Source: RGIG4576 sp964613095 (GTDB lineage: Bacteria; Bacteroidota; Bacteroidia; Bacteroidales; Muribaculaceae). Taken from it: DNA of 64,000 bases. Below, in pieces: positions 27,681 to 37,106 of the stretch. Below the pieces are notes generated by a model. The model was not told the origin of the DNA, searched no databases, and worked only from the letters and a program-made list of their open reading frames with translations. The stretch spans positions 12,005-76,004 of the forward strand of contig CAZTFX010000004.1 in assembly GCA_964613095.1 (NCBI GenBank). The letters are read 5' to 3'. How positions within the stretch are numbered: position 1 is the stretch's first letter; each line of letters begins with the position of its first letter. Position numbers and translations under genes: made by a program.

Positions 27681-28403
27681 TTACTCTTCTTCTTCCTTCA
27701 TGTTATGGAATACATTCTGAACATCATCGTCGTCTTCAAACTTTTCAAGAAGCTTTTCCAAAACTTCACGTTGTTCGGGTGTGACTTCTTTCAAATCGTT
27801 AGGAATACGAACAAATTCAGAACTTTCAATTTCATAACCGTTATCTTCAAGATACTTCTGTATGTTAGAGTTTTCTTCAAAGGCTCCTGAAAGTACGATT
27901 GAGTTTTCGTCCTGTTCAACTTCGTCTACGCCATAGTCGATTAGTTCAAGTTCAAGATCTTCAACCGAAACGCCTTCTTTAGCCTTAATATGGAACACAC
28001 ACTTGTGCTCAAACAAGAAAGAAAGGCTTCCGCTAGTTCCCAAGCTACCATTGAACTTGTTGAAATAGCTGCGTACGTTGGCTACTGTACGAGTATTGTT
28101 ATCGGTAGCGGCTTCAACAAGAATTGCGATACCGAAAGGTCCGTATCCTTCATATACGATTTCTTTGTAATCGCTTGCATCTTTATCGGTTGCTTTTTTT
28201 ATAGCACGTTCAATAGTGTCTTTTGGCATATTGGCAGCCTTGGCATTGGCAAGAAGTGCACGTAGGCGTGCGTTACCGGCAGGATCAGGACCACCGGACT
28301 TAACGCAGATAGTGATTTCCTTACCAATACGGGTAAAAGTACGCGACATGTTACCCCAACGTTTTAATTTTCTTGCTTTGCGAAATTCAAATGCTCTTCC
28401 CAT
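27681..28403 (-). CDS. yebC: YebC/PmpR family protein
   Basis: A 240-residue YebC-family protein, long annotated as a transcriptional regulator; some homologues help ribosomes through difficult sequences. The N-terminus 'MGRAFEFRKARKLKRW', then 'ARLRALLANAKAANMPKDTIERAIKKA' and 'EGYGPFGIAILVEAATDNNTRTVANVR' are diagnostic. It lies 44 bases after pheT and probably shares its transcript, ending at the hairpin at 27639-27662. Confidence 0.95.
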   Translation of the reverse strand: MGRAFEFRKARKLKRWGNMSRTFTRIGKEITICVKSGGPDPAGNARLRALLANAKAANMPKDTIERAIKKATDKDASDYKEIVYEGYGPFGIAILVEAATDNNTRTVANVRSYFNKFNGSLGTSGSLSFLFEHKCVFHIKAKEGVSVEDLELELIDYGVDEVEQDENSIVLSGAFEENSNIQKYLEDNGYEIESSEFVRIPNDLKEVTPEQREVLEKLLEKFEDDDDVQNVFHNMKEEEE

Positions 28404-28447
28404 GAGATATTTTAATTTTTATTTATAATTTCTGTTTAGGTGTGTCA

Positions 28448-30910
28448 TTAACGAAGTTTTGCTCCTACTTCACGTTCAAGATTAGCAATAATTTTGTTCA
28501 TTACATTGTCTATTTGCTTGTCTTGAAGTGTTTTTTCTGTGTCTTGAAGCGTGATACTTATTGCATAGGATTTCTTGCCTGCTTCAAGATTTTTACCTTC
28601 ATAAACATCAAATAGGCTTACTCCTTGAAGTAGTTTCTTTTCACTTGCCTTTACTACTTTCTCGATTTGAGAGAAAGAAACGGCTTGATCTACAAGCAGA
28701 GCAAGGTCTCGTTTAACTGGCTGTGTCTTTGGTAAATCTGTGAATGTAACTTTCTTTTTCGCTGTCATTTTCACTATTACATCCCAATTGAATTCTCCAT
28801 AGAATACAGGTTGTTCGATATCCATTTTCTTAAGTAATGCATATTTGACAACTCCTAATGAACCAACTGATTTTCCTCCGCGATTGGTGATATCGAGTTT
28901 TGCCGAAAATACATCATCACTTGATTGAGCAATTACGATTTCTCCGGCTCCTATACCAAGGCGTGCAAAAATATTTTCAACGACGGCTTTCAAGTCGAAT
29001 ACTGTAACTTTGGCCTCTTTCTTTGCCCAATTTCCGTCTACATCGTTTCCTGTCATCCAAAGTCCGAGAGCTGTATGTTCCGAGAATGGAGCAAGAACCT
29101 TTTCGCTTTGATCGGCTTCCGGATTGAAGCGGTAAACATTTCCAAACTCATACATTTTCAAGTTTGCCATGCGGCGGTTGATGTTATGTGCGATACTTTC
29201 AAGCCCGCCGAAGAGCAATGTTTGACGCATGACATTAAGGTCATTACTTAAAGCGTTCATCAACTTGACACAATTATTCTTGGGATAAGCGGTCAAGTCT
29301 TCATAATATCCTTCGGCAGTCAATGAGTTGCACATTATTTCGTTGAAACCGCATGCAGTCAATTGTTCTGCAATAAGTTTTTGAAGGTCGTTTTTGATGT
29401 CTACAATTGATTTGTAAGATAAGTTGCTGCGTACGCTTTCGTCAAATTCTACATTGTTGTAGCCATATACGCGAAGGATGTCTTCCACCACATCACAAGG
29501 TCGTTGCACGTCAACACGATATGTAGGAACAAGAAGCTCAAGTTCTGTATCGCTTTCTTTTACAATCTCTATTTCAAGGCTCTTTAAGATACTCTTTACT
29601 GTATCGGTAGGAAGCTCTTTTCCTATAAGAGAGTTTACGTAGTCATAGCTTAATGTTACAGGAAATGCCGGGAAGTCAACAGCTTTTTTATCGACTATTT
29701 CACCACAGATTTCACCTCCGGCAAGTTCCTTAACAAGCAATGCAGCAAGTTTAAGGTTGTATATCACGTCGTTAGGATCAATTCCTCTTTCGAAGTGGAA
29801 TGAAGCGTCGGTGTTTAACCCGAAACGACGCGCCGTTTTGCGGATCCATGTAGGATGGAAATAAGCGGCTTCAAGGAAAATATCGGTTGTTTGTTCTGTT
29901 ACACCGGAATCAAGACCGCCAAATACACCACCTATACACATAGGTACTTCGGTATTGCATATCATCAAATCACGGTCGGTGAGAGTGCGTTCCACTTCAT
30001 CCAGTGTGACAAATTTTGTACCTGCTTCTACAGTCTTTACTATCACTTTTTCTCCGGTAACTTTGGCAAGATCAAAGCAGTGAAGAGGTTGCCCCATGCC
30101 AAGAAGTATGAAGTTGGTAATATCGACGATATTGTTGATAGGTCGTTGACCTATGGCAGTTAAGTAATTGCGTAACCATTCAGGACTTTCTTGAACTTTC
30201 ACGTTACGGATGGTTATTCCGCAATAACGAGGACATGCTTCGGTATTTTCTACAATCACATCTACAGCTCCATCGGTCCGGTCGCATTTGAATGCGTCAA
30301 CATTAGGGCGATGAAGTTGAGCCGGTGTGCTATGAATATTAAGCCAAGCCGAAAGATCGCGTGCTATACCGTAATGAGAACCTCCGTCGATTCGGTTAGG
30401 GGTTAAATCCACTTCAAGCACATAATCGTCTTTAACGTTATAATAGTCTTTGGCAAGGGTTCCTGCGGGTATTTCGTCAGGAAGCACGATTATGCCATCG
30501 TGTGATTTTCCTACACCGATTTCATCTTCGGCACAAATCATACCGAATGATTCAACTCCGCGAATTTTGGATTTCTTGATGGCAAATTCTTTATCGCCAT
30601 CGTATAGCTTTGTTCCAACGGTAGCTACGATAACATGTTGTCCTGCCGCTACATTGGGTGCACCGCATACGATTTGGGTGGGGGTACCGTCTCCCAGATT
30701 TACTGTGGTGATGTGAAGGTGATCACTATCAGGGTGATTTTCACAAGTAAGCACTTCGCCCACAACAAGACCTTCCAAACCGCCTTTGATTGTTTCAACT
30801 TTCTCAATGGTTCCACATTCAAGTCCCAATGAAGTTAATGCGGCTCCCAATTCTTCAGGAGTAAGGTTGAAATCGATATATTCTTTCAGCCAATTATAAG
30901 ATATATTCAT
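28448..30910 (-). CDS. pheT: Phenylalanine-tRNA ligase beta subunit
   Basis: Beta subunit of the alpha2-beta2 PheRS. Domains in order: EMAP/tRNA-binding (about 40-150), B3/B4 editing (about 210-380, 'GQPLHCFDLAKV'), B5 (about 405-480), catalytic-like core, and C-terminal FDX-ACB anticodon-binding (about 725-820, 'FTDLPKTQPVKRDLALLVD'). I chose the start at 30910 (MNISYNWLKEY), the conserved N-terminus. An in-frame ATG at 30955 would add 15 residues and still lies downstream of the promoter, so it cannot be fully excluded. The alpha subunit gene is not in the window. Confidence 0.96.
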   Translation of the reverse strand: MNISYNWLKEYIDFNLTPEELGAALTSLGLECGTIEKVETIKGGLEGLVVGEVLTCENHPDSDHLHITTVNLGDGTPTQIVCGAPNVAAGQHVIVATVGTKLYDGDKEFAIKKSKIRGVESFGMICAEDEIGVGKSHDGIIVLPDEIPAGTLAKDYYNVKDDYVLEVDLTPNRIDGGSHYGIARDLSAWLNIHSTPAQLHRPNVDAFKCDRTDGAVDVIVENTEACPRYCGITIRNVKVQESPEWLRNYLTAIGQRPINNIVDITNFILLGMGQPLHCFDLAKVTGEKVIVKTVEAGTKFVTLDEVERTLTDRDLMICNTEVPMCIGGVFGGLDSGVTEQTTDIFLEAAYFHPTWIRKTARRFGLNTDASFHFERGIDPNDVIYNLKLAALLVKELAGGEICGEIVDKKAVDFPAFPVTLSYDYVNSLIGKELPTDTVKSILKSLEIEIVKESDTELELLVPTYRVDVQRPCDVVEDILRVYGYNNVEFDESVRSNLSYKSIVDIKNDLQKLIAEQLTACGFNEIMCNSLTAEGYYEDLTAYPKNNCVKLMNALSNDLNVMRQTLLFGGLESIAHNINRRMANLKMYEFGNVYRFNPEADQSEKVLAPFSEHTALGLWMTGNDVDGNWAKKEAKVTVFDLKAVVENIFARLGIGAGEIVIAQSSDDVFSAKLDITNRGGKSVGSLGVVKYALLKKMDIEQPVFYGEFNWDVIVKMTAKKKVTFTDLPKTQPVKRDLALLVDQAVSFSQIEKVVKASEKKLLQGVSLFDVYEGKNLEAGKKSYAISITLQDTEKTLQDKQIDNVMNKIIANLEREVGAKLR

Positions 30911-30971
30911 AGTTTTGAGTGTATTTTCTGTTGTTTTCGGCTCATTTTGAGCCAATTTGCCAAAAATCGCA

Positions 30972-30979
30972 CAAATTTA
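30972..30979 (-). promoter_or_regulatory. -7 element of pheT-yebC
   Basis: TAAATTTG on the minus strand, about 60 bases upstream of the chosen pheT start. Confidence 0.55.
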
Positions 30980-31024
30980 CAAAGAAAATTTTACATTCAC
31001 ATCGCTTGCTCAAGTGATTTTTAA

Positions 31025-31032
31025 TATATTTG
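31025..31032 (+). promoter_or_regulatory. -7 element of the TPR protein gene
   Basis: TATATTTG. A TTG lies 16 bases upstream (31006-31008), shorter than ideal. The ATG at 31042 follows after 9 bases, giving a very short or nearly absent leader. Confidence 0.5.
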
Positions 31033-31041
31033 TGGGAGAAT

Positions 31042-31803
31042 ATGAAAAGGATGAAGTTTATAGCTGTGTTGATGGCATTGGTGTTGGCTTATGGTAAAGT
31101 CTATGCTGAGATGAATTATGATAAGTTAAATGCCAAGGCTGAACGTTTTGTGCAGTTTCAGGAATGGAATAGTGCAAATGCCATGTATTTGCTTATGCTC
31201 GACCGGTGTCAGGCTGAAGCAAAACCTTATTCGCGTGCCATTGTTACAAGCGGATTGCTCGGCGATGATAATGCACAATTGGAATTGCTTGAACGTACGC
31301 AGAAAAACGGTGTACCTCTCGATTCGGTTTTCTCCAATGTACGTGATTTTTCATTTGAGATAGGGGAATCGCAAGAGTATGAGCAATTTTTGAGATTGGT
31401 TAAGAACCGTCATTCTTGGCTTGCACGTCCCATTAATGTCCGGTTGTTGAATTACTACGATTTTCGTAATGACGCGGTCAATATGGTTGCCGTAGGAAAA
31501 GAATTGCTTGTGGCTACTCCAGACGATATCGGGTATCTTGACGCTGTGGCACGTGGGTATATGCTGATGGGCGATTTTGAGAATGGAGCAATAACTTATG
31601 ACCGAATATTATCTGTCGATGATAGGAACTATGACGCACTTATTGCAATGGGAAATTATTTCTATGCAATGTGGAAATCATCGGAGGGTACACGGTCACA
31701 AATGAGTGCCGATAAGGAAAAGGCTCTGGAGTATTTGCAACGTGCAAATGAATTACGGTCAACCCCATACGTCACCGCCGTTATTGAAGAATTAAGTAAA
31801 TGA
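31042..31803 (+). CDS. Secreted TPR-like protein
   Basis: A 253-residue exported protein with a signal peptide (about 1-22, ending at VYA) and helical TPR-like repeats ('KAERFVQFQEWNSANAMYLLML', 'GDFENGAITYDRILSVDDRNYDALIAMGNYFYA', 'KALEYLQRANEL'). I chose ATG 31042 over an in-frame TTG at 31030 because the TTG lies inside the -7 promoter element. TPR proteins in the periplasm usually scaffold other proteins; the partner is unknown. Its 3' end overlaps the convergent purN by 12 bases. Confidence 0.8.
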   Translation: MKRMKFIAVLMALVLAYGKVYAEMNYDKLNAKAERFVQFQEWNSANAMYLLMLDRCQAEAKPYSRAIVTSGLLGDDNAQLELLERTQKNGVPLDSVFSNVRDFSFEIGESQEYEQFLRLVKNRHSWLARPINVRLLNYYDFRNDAVNMVAVGKELLVATPDDIGYLDAVARGYMLMGDFENGAITYDRILSVDDRNYDALIAMGNYFYAMWKSSEGTRSQMSADKEKALEYLQRANELRSTPYVTAVIEELSK

Positions 31804-32370
31804 ATTACTTGTTGCCATTTGTTCGATGATTCTCGGATAGTGGAGGTGTTCCAATGTGTGAATGCGGGCAGCCAAAGTATCGGGAGTGTCGTCGGGTAAT
31901 ACTTCGCATGAGGCTTGGAAAAGGATTTTACCACCGTCTATTTTGTCGGTTACCATGTGAATTGTAATACCGCTTTTCGTTTCTCCCGCTGCAATTACCG
32001 TTTCGTGGATGTGATGTCCCCACATGCCTTTACCTCCGTATTTTGGTAATAATGAAGGGTGGATGTTGATTATATGACCTTCGAATGTTGAAATTATGGG
32101 ATTTTCTATTTTAGCCAAGAAACCGGCTAGAACGATAAGTCCTATTTCTTCTTTTTTTAGAAAATTCACGATTTTGTGAGCTTCCGTCCATTCTTCTTTG
32201 GAAAATGTGTGCGAAGGAATTCCTAATGTTGCCATACGCTGATGAACTCCGGCGTTTTGCCTGTTGGACAATACACATTTCACCTTGATGGTGTTGCTCT
32301 CTGTAAAATATCGTGCTATGGCTTCGGCGTTGGAGCCGTTTCCCGAAGCAAAAATCGCTATATTTATCAT
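31792..32370 (-). CDS. purN: Phosphoribosylglycinamide formyltransferase
   Basis: Transfers formyl from 10-formyl-THF to GAR in purine synthesis. The N-terminal 'IAIFASGNGSNAEAI' phosphate loop and the catalytic block 'INIHPSLLPKYGGKGMWG' (Asn-x-His) followed by 'SGITIHMVTDKIDGGKIL' (catalytic Asp) are intact. 192 residues is normal. It overlaps the MATE gene by 4 bases and is the last gene of the HAD-MATE-purN operon. Confidence 0.96.
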   Translation of the reverse strand: MINIAIFASGNGSNAEAIARYFTESNTIKVKCVLSNRQNAGVHQRMATLGIPSHTFSKEEWTEAHKIVNFLKKEEIGLIVLAGFLAKIENPIISTFEGHIINIHPSLLPKYGGKGMWGHHIHETVIAAGETKSGITIHMVTDKIDGGKILFQASCEVLPDDTPDTLAARIHTLEHLHYPRIIEQMATSNSFT

Positions 32371-33668
32371 AATGTTTTATTTGACGGTTTGATTTTGTAA
32401 TAAAGAAAAGTTTGTGATGTTCCACGCATTGTCAGGTAGCTGATAAAAGAGAGCCACAAACGATGATTATCGGGTGTCCCCGGTAAAAAGAAATATATGC
32501 CGAAATAAGTAACGGAAGCACAAACAATGGCAATTAGCATACCGCGAGTTTCCGTCATTCCGATGAAAACACCATCCCACACGAATGCAGCTACTCCGGC
32601 AAACGGAATTGCCACGCACCACCATCGATAAACCATTGCCCGGTCTATCACCGCAGTGTCGTTGGTGAGCAGGGTGAAAATGTCTTGTAAACCTATTGCA
32701 TATAATAATGTGAAAACACCTGCCAATCCGAACCCCCAACAGAAAAGACGTCGCACACAGAGAGAACGGTTGGAGTGGTCGCCTGCTCCGGTATATTTAC
32801 CTATCAATGCTTCGCCTGCAAAGGCAAACCCATCCATAAAATAGGAGAAAAGAATGAAAAGTTGCATTATTATGGTGTTGGCAGCAAGTATTGTATCGCC
32901 GTTTCTGGCTCCTTGTGCCGTAAAAAACAATGTTACAAGCATAAGGCACACGCTTCGCACAAAAATATCGCGGTTTACGTTGAAAAAGTGGCTCATGTCG
33001 CCAAGTTTCAATGCTTTTCCCCAATCGATATGCTTGAAAATGCTTTTGTGTCGTTTAATGACTAAAAATATGGAAAAAAACAATCCTATATAAGCCGCAA
33101 TAAGTGTACCAAGTGCAATTCCCGCAAATCCCATGTTACACACGAATACAGCTATCATGCTGGCAATGATGTTTATTACATTCACGCCTATGGATATATA
33201 CATGGGGCGTGTGGAATCCTGCATGCCCAGAAACCAACCATGTATTGCCATTGTGGAGAGAATGGCGGGAGCATTCCACACGCATATACGGAAATAGGTC
33301 GTTGCAAGTTTTTGAACTTCGGGTGAAGGTGCAATAAGAGCAAATGCAATCCATTGGACAGGGTATTGCAATATGATTATCGTCAGTGCTATGATTAATG
33401 CCAACGATATGGCACGTATCAGTGTGGAACCGGCAAGAGTAAAATCCCTGCTTCCATAAGCCTGAGCAGTGATACCCGATGTACCCATACGCAGGAATCC
33501 GAAGTTCCAGTAGATGAGATTGAATATCATCGAACCAACCGATATGGCTCCTATGTATTCGGTCTTTCCCAGATGTCCGGCAATTCCGGTATCGATAAAA
33601 CCAAGTAAAGGTACGGTGATATTGGCAATGATTGCCGGCAATGCAATATGTAATATGCTTTTGTTCAA
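32367..33668 (-). CDS. MATE family efflux transporter (DinF-like)
   Basis: A 433-residue inner-membrane antiporter with about 12 helices. The N-terminal 'IALPAIIANITVPLLGFIDTGIAGHLG' is the characteristic start of DinF-branch MATE proteins, with the conserved Asp in TM1. It should export organic cations or drugs in exchange for Na+ or H+. It follows the HAD phosphatase by 9 bases and overlaps purN by 4. Confidence 0.92.
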   Translation of the reverse strand: MNKSILHIALPAIIANITVPLLGFIDTGIAGHLGKTEYIGAISVGSMIFNLIYWNFGFLRMGTSGITAQAYGSRDFTLAGSTLIRAISLALIIALTIIILQYPVQWIAFALIAPSPEVQKLATTYFRICVWNAPAILSTMAIHGWFLGMQDSTRPMYISIGVNVINIIASMIAVFVCNMGFAGIALGTLIAAYIGLFFSIFLVIKRHKSIFKHIDWGKALKLGDMSHFFNVNRDIFVRSVCLMLVTLFFTAQGARNGDTILAANTIIMQLFILFSYFMDGFAFAGEALIGKYTGAGDHSNRSLCVRRLFCWGFGLAGVFTLLYAIGLQDIFTLLTNDTAVIDRAMVYRWWCVAIPFAGVAAFVWDGVFIGMTETRGMLIAIVCASVTYFGIYFFLPGTPDNHRLWLSFISYLTMRGTSQTFLYYKIKPSNKTL

Positions 33669-33677
33669 TCTATCGGC

Positions 33678-34463
33678 TTATAATTGTAAAATATTCTTCA
33701 CGGCGTTAAGTATTCCGTCTTCATCGACCGATGTAGTGACAAAGTCGGCTGCCACTTTCACGTCATCGTTGGCATTACCCATAGCCACGCCTATACCGGC
33801 ATGTTTTATCATATCGATGTCGTTGCCGCCGTCACCTATAGCCATCGTTTCTTCAAGCGAGATTCTGTAATGTTTGATGATTTTGTCTATTCCGGCACTT
33901 TTGCTGCTATCTTTGGGTATGATATCATAAAAATCGGGACTCCAACGCATGGAAGCGCAACCGGGCATGAAACGTTCACTTAATTGCAGTTCTTTTTCTT
34001 CTTCGCGGTTGAGAAATACTCCAAGCTGATACACATCCTCTTTTGAGCATAGTGACATCGGTATTATTGGCGGTACCGGAACATTCACGTTTGCCCAAGC
34101 CGCTTCCACTATGGTATTTGTTTCGGTCATTGTTTCATGATCGGCATATACAAACTCGACCGGGAACGGGCGAGAACGATGAAATATGGCAAGACGTTCC
34201 AAATCCTCTACGGGAATGCAATTTTTGTGTATGATAAGACAGTCACCGGTTATGCAACAACTGCCGTTGAGGGTGATGTAACCGTCAAATTTCGGGAAAT
34301 CTCCTATTTTTTCTATTTGCGTCCATGAACGCCCTGTTGCGATGAACGTTTTAATACCCTTTTGCTTTAATAGATGTAAAGCATGCAGGGCAGATTCGGG
34401 AATGCGATGTGTCTTGAACGACACAAGGGTCCCATCAATATCAAAAAATACAGCCTTTATCAT
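33678..34463 (-). CDS. Cof-type HAD-IIB hydrolase
   Basis: A 261-residue HAD phosphatase. Motif I is 'FFDIDGTLVS' (nucleophile Asp8), motif II Thr in 'TFIATGRSW', and motifs III/IV 'KSAGIDKII ... ETMAIGDGGNDIDMI', with the C2B-type cap between them. The family acts on sugar phosphates, FMN or similar. Specificity cannot be read from the sequence. First gene of the HAD-MATE-purN operon. Two minus-strand TATTTTTG elements (34478-34471 and 34489-34482) lie immediately upstream. Confidence 0.92.
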   Translation of the reverse strand: MIKAVFFDIDGTLVSFKTHRIPESALHALHLLKQKGIKTFIATGRSWTQIEKIGDFPKFDGYITLNGSCCITGDCLIIHKNCIPVEDLERLAIFHRSRPFPVEFVYADHETMTETNTIVEAAWANVNVPVPPIIPMSLCSKEDVYQLGVFLNREEEKELQLSERFMPGCASMRWSPDFYDIIPKDSSKSAGIDKIIKHYRISLEETMAIGDGGNDIDMIKHAGIGVAMGNANDDVKVAADFVTTSVDEDGILNAVKNILQL

Positions 34464-34593
34464 GATGGTGCAAAAATACTACAAAAATAACTTTTATGAA
34501 TAATGTTACGGAATGAATAGGGGTGGTGTGTTCCAAAAATCACTATTTTTTGTATAAAATACAGTAGCGTTTTACGGTGTTTGCAGAGTTTAC

Positions 34594-34601
34594 TATCTTT
34601 G
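34594..34601 (+). promoter_or_regulatory. -7 element of dusB
   Basis: TATCTTTG, 18 bases before the chosen ATG at 34620. The in-frame ATG at 34581 lies upstream of it and is therefore unlikely to be used. Confidence 0.6.
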
Positions 34602-34619
34602 CACCAAAATAAATGGTTT

Positions 34620-35600
34620 ATGCGTATAGGGAATATTGATTTGGGAGAAAAACCGGTGCTTCTTGCACCTATGGAAGACGTGACGGATCCATCGTTTCGT
34701 CTCATTTGTAAGGAACAGGGTGCCGACATGGTGTACACGGAGTTTGTGAGTGCCGACGCACTCATTCGCAACATCAGTGCCACCACACGAAAGCTCTCAA
34801 TCGATAGCGCTGAACGCCCTGCCGCCATACAGATATATGGTAAAGAGGTGGAACCGATGGTTGAGGCGGCACGGATAGCCGAAGCGGCAGGTCCCGACGT
34901 GTTGGATATCAACTTCGGTTGTCCTGTGAAGAAAGTGGCGTCCAAAGGTGCCGGTTCGGGAATGCTCCGCAATGTACCTTTATTGCTTGAGATTACTCGT
35001 GCAGTGGTGAATGCGGTGAAAATTCCGGTAACGGTAAAAACCCGGTTGGGATGGGATTGCAATAATAAAATAATAGTGGAACTTGCCGAACAATTACAAG
35101 ATTGCGGTATCCGTGCTTTGACTATTCATGGGCGTACCCGCAGCCAAATGTACACGGGTGAAGCCGATTGGACTTTGATAGGTGAGGTGAAGAATAATCC
35201 TCGCATGAAAATTCCGATAATAGGCAATGGTGATATAACCACTCCTGAAAAACTTGCCGAGTATTATGACCGTTACGGAGTGGATGGTATAATGGTGGGA
35301 CGGGCTTCGATAGGCGCACCGTGGATTTTTCGTGAAATGAAGCATTATCTTACTCACGGAACCCCGATAGAACCTATCTCGGCTAAAGAGAAGTTGGAAT
35401 TATTACGCCGACAGATACGTGAGAGTATAGACCGAATAGATGAATATCGCGGTATTTTACACATTCGCCGTCACTTGGCAGCTACGCCACTGTTTAAGGG
35501 GATTCCGAATTTTCGTGAAACTCGTATAGCGATGTTGAAAGCTAATACTTATGCCGAACTAGATGCGATTCTGAATTTTGTGGAAGAAAAGTATTTGTAA
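34620..35600 (+). CDS. dusB: tRNA-dihydrouridine synthase (DusB-like)
   Basis: Flavoenzyme that reduces uridines in the tRNA D-loop. Family signatures: 'VLLAPMEDVTDPSFRLICKEQGADMVYTEF', the catalytic Cys in 'NFGCPVKKVASKGAGSGML', 'TVKTRLGWD', 'TIHGRTRSQMYTG' and 'IIGNGDITTPE'. 326 residues from the chosen start at 34620. The GIN-domain protein follows after 14 bases. Confidence 0.95.
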   Translation: MRIGNIDLGEKPVLLAPMEDVTDPSFRLICKEQGADMVYTEFVSADALIRNISATTRKLSIDSAERPAAIQIYGKEVEPMVEAARIAEAAGPDVLDINFGCPVKKVASKGAGSGMLRNVPLLLEITRAVVNAVKIPVTVKTRLGWDCNNKIIVELAEQLQDCGIRALTIHGRTRSQMYTGEADWTLIGEVKNNPRMKIPIIGNGDITTPEKLAEYYDRYGVDGIMVGRASIGAPWIFREMKHYLTHGTPIEPISAKEKLELLRRQIRESIDRIDEYRGILHIRRHLAATPLFKGIPNFRETRIAMLKANTYAELDAILNFVEEKYL

Positions 35601-35614
35601 TTGATATAGATAAT

Positions 35615-36352
35615 ATGAATGCAGAGATGAAAAAGATATTGATGATTATGACATTGCTTATGTCGATGCCAGTCATAAATGCTCAAGAAATGCAGAGTTT
35701 TACTGTGAAAGTGGGTGATTTTACCCAACTTTCGGTGGTTGACGATATAAATGTGGTGTATGAGTGTAAACCCGATTCCACCGGATATGCCAAATTCACA
35801 GCTGATACAGATATGGCAAATCAGATGATTTTTACCAATAACAAGAAAGGTAGATTATCGATTTCGGTGGGTTCAGACAGTGTTTATACCAAGCATTTGC
35901 CTACAATAGTGGTATATTCAGCCTTTTTGCAGAGTGCTGAAAACTTTGGTGACAGTACGCTTCATGTGAAAAGCATAGCTCCGGCTCCTAAGATGAAGTT
36001 TAAGTTGGTTGATAATGGCTCTATTGTGGCTGACAAAGTGGAAACTACCGATTTGACTTTGGAAATACTTACCGGAAAAGGATTGATTCAAGTGAATGGC
36101 AAATGTACCGATTTGAATGTGAAGAATACCGGAAAAGGAACGATAAAAACCGAAGAACTATTGGCAGAAAATGTGAATTGTCGCATTGTAGGTACCGGAA
36201 AAGTGTATTGCCATGTAAATGGCGGTTCGTTAATGCTAAAAGGTACCGGAACAGGCAAGTTATACTATAAAGGAAAGCCTTCAAGTGTGAAACAACGACA
36301 ATTGGGAACATTGAAAGCCATAAGTCTTGACGAAACAAAAGAACAACCATAA
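35615..36352 (+). CDS. Secreted GIN-domain (DUF2807-like) protein
   Basis: A 245-residue exported protein with a signal peptide ending near 'VINAQ'. The rest is a repetitive beta-rich region ('VADKVETTDLTLEILTGKGLIQVNGKCTDLNVKNTGKGTI', 'KGTGTGKLYYKG') typical of the head GIN/DUF2807 beta-helix family found in Bacteroidota. The start could also be ATG 35627 (MKKILMIM), which gives a more standard signal peptide. Function is unknown for the family. It is probably co-transcribed with dusB and ends at a bidirectional terminator. Confidence 0.8.
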   Translation: MNAEMKKILMIMTLLMSMPVINAQEMQSFTVKVGDFTQLSVVDDINVVYECKPDSTGYAKFTADTDMANQMIFTNNKKGRLSISVGSDSVYTKHLPTIVVYSAFLQSAENFGDSTLHVKSIAPAPKMKFKLVDNGSIVADKVETTDLTLEILTGKGLIQVNGKCTDLNVKNTGKGTIKTEELLAENVNCRIVGTGKVYCHVNGGSLMLKGTGTGKLYYKGKPSSVKQRQLGTLKAISLDETKEQP

Positions 36353-36382
36353 CATATACAATAATTCCCTATAAACCAATGT

Positions 36383-36425
36383 GAGCAGTCTGCCGTGATG
36401 GCATGCTGCTCATAAATTTTTCCTA
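36383..36425. terminator. Hairpin terminator between the GIN-domain gene and neuA
   Basis: GAGCAG (36383-36388) pairs with CTGCTC (36406-36411), with an inner GCC/GGC stem, followed by ATAAATTTTT. It lies between convergent genes. Confidence 0.65.
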
Positions 36426-37106
36426 TTTTTGTGAAATAAGGGTTTCAGCGATAAGCCAATCGGTAGGAGTGTCAAGATCGATAGAATGCTCTGCATTCAT
36501 TTCATACATGCGACGTCGTGTAAACTTGCCAAGAGTCCTTTTGCGAAGCGATTCGACATTGATTACATACACAGCTCCGTTGTATTCCCACACCTTAGGT
36601 GCGTCTTGGCGACGTGTGAAGTTTCCTTCTCCCTTTGAAATGTGAAGGAATCCGTTTTCATCGGTTTCAAAAGCATTATAATAGGGGTTGGTTGTAGCCT
36701 GTTTTACGCTTACCACCATATCTATGTCAGGACTGTACAGATTCAAGCATGCCTGTACGTCGTCAACGGTACGAAATGGCGATGTTGGCTGAAGCAATAC
36801 CAACGTGTCGTAGTGAACGCCATTGCTCTCATAAAAATCAAGAGCATGAAGCAATACTTCATAGGTCCCGCTTTGGTCAGTGGCAAGTTCCGGGGGGCGA
36901 ACAAACGGCACTTTAAGCCCCATATTTTCCACAGTGTTGATGATTTTAGGGTCATCGGTGGTAACACAGATGTCTTTATCTTCGGCAAGTTGCCTTGCCA
37001 CATCTATGGAATAGCCTATCAACGGTTTACCGGCAAGCGGCTTGATGTTTTTGCCGGGAATACCTTTACTGCCTCCGCGTGCCGGAATTATGTATAGTGT
37101 TTTCAT
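36423..37106 (-). CDS. neuA: Acylneuraminate cytidylyltransferase (CMP-nonulosonate synthetase)
   Basis: Activates a nonulosonic acid with CTP to the CMP-sugar used by glycosyltransferases. The N-terminal CTP-binding loop 'IIPARGGSKGIPGKNIKPLAGKPLIGYSID' is diagnostic, as are 'VLLQPTSPFRTVDDV' and 'SIDLDTPTDW' with the catalytic metal-binding Asp residues. 227 residues. Its start shares one base with the neuC stop. In a legionaminic pathway this would be LegF; sequence alone does not decide the sugar. Confidence 0.93.
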   Translation of the reverse strand: MKTLYIIPARGGSKGIPGKNIKPLAGKPLIGYSIDVARQLAEDKDICVTTDDPKIINTVENMGLKVPFVRPPELATDQSGTYEVLLHALDFYESNGVHYDTLVLLQPTSPFRTVDDVQACLNLYSPDIDMVVSVKQATTNPYYNAFETDENGFLHISKGEGNFTRRQDAPKVWEYNGAVYVINVESLRKRTLGKFTRRRMYEMNAEHSIDLDTPTDWLIAETLISQK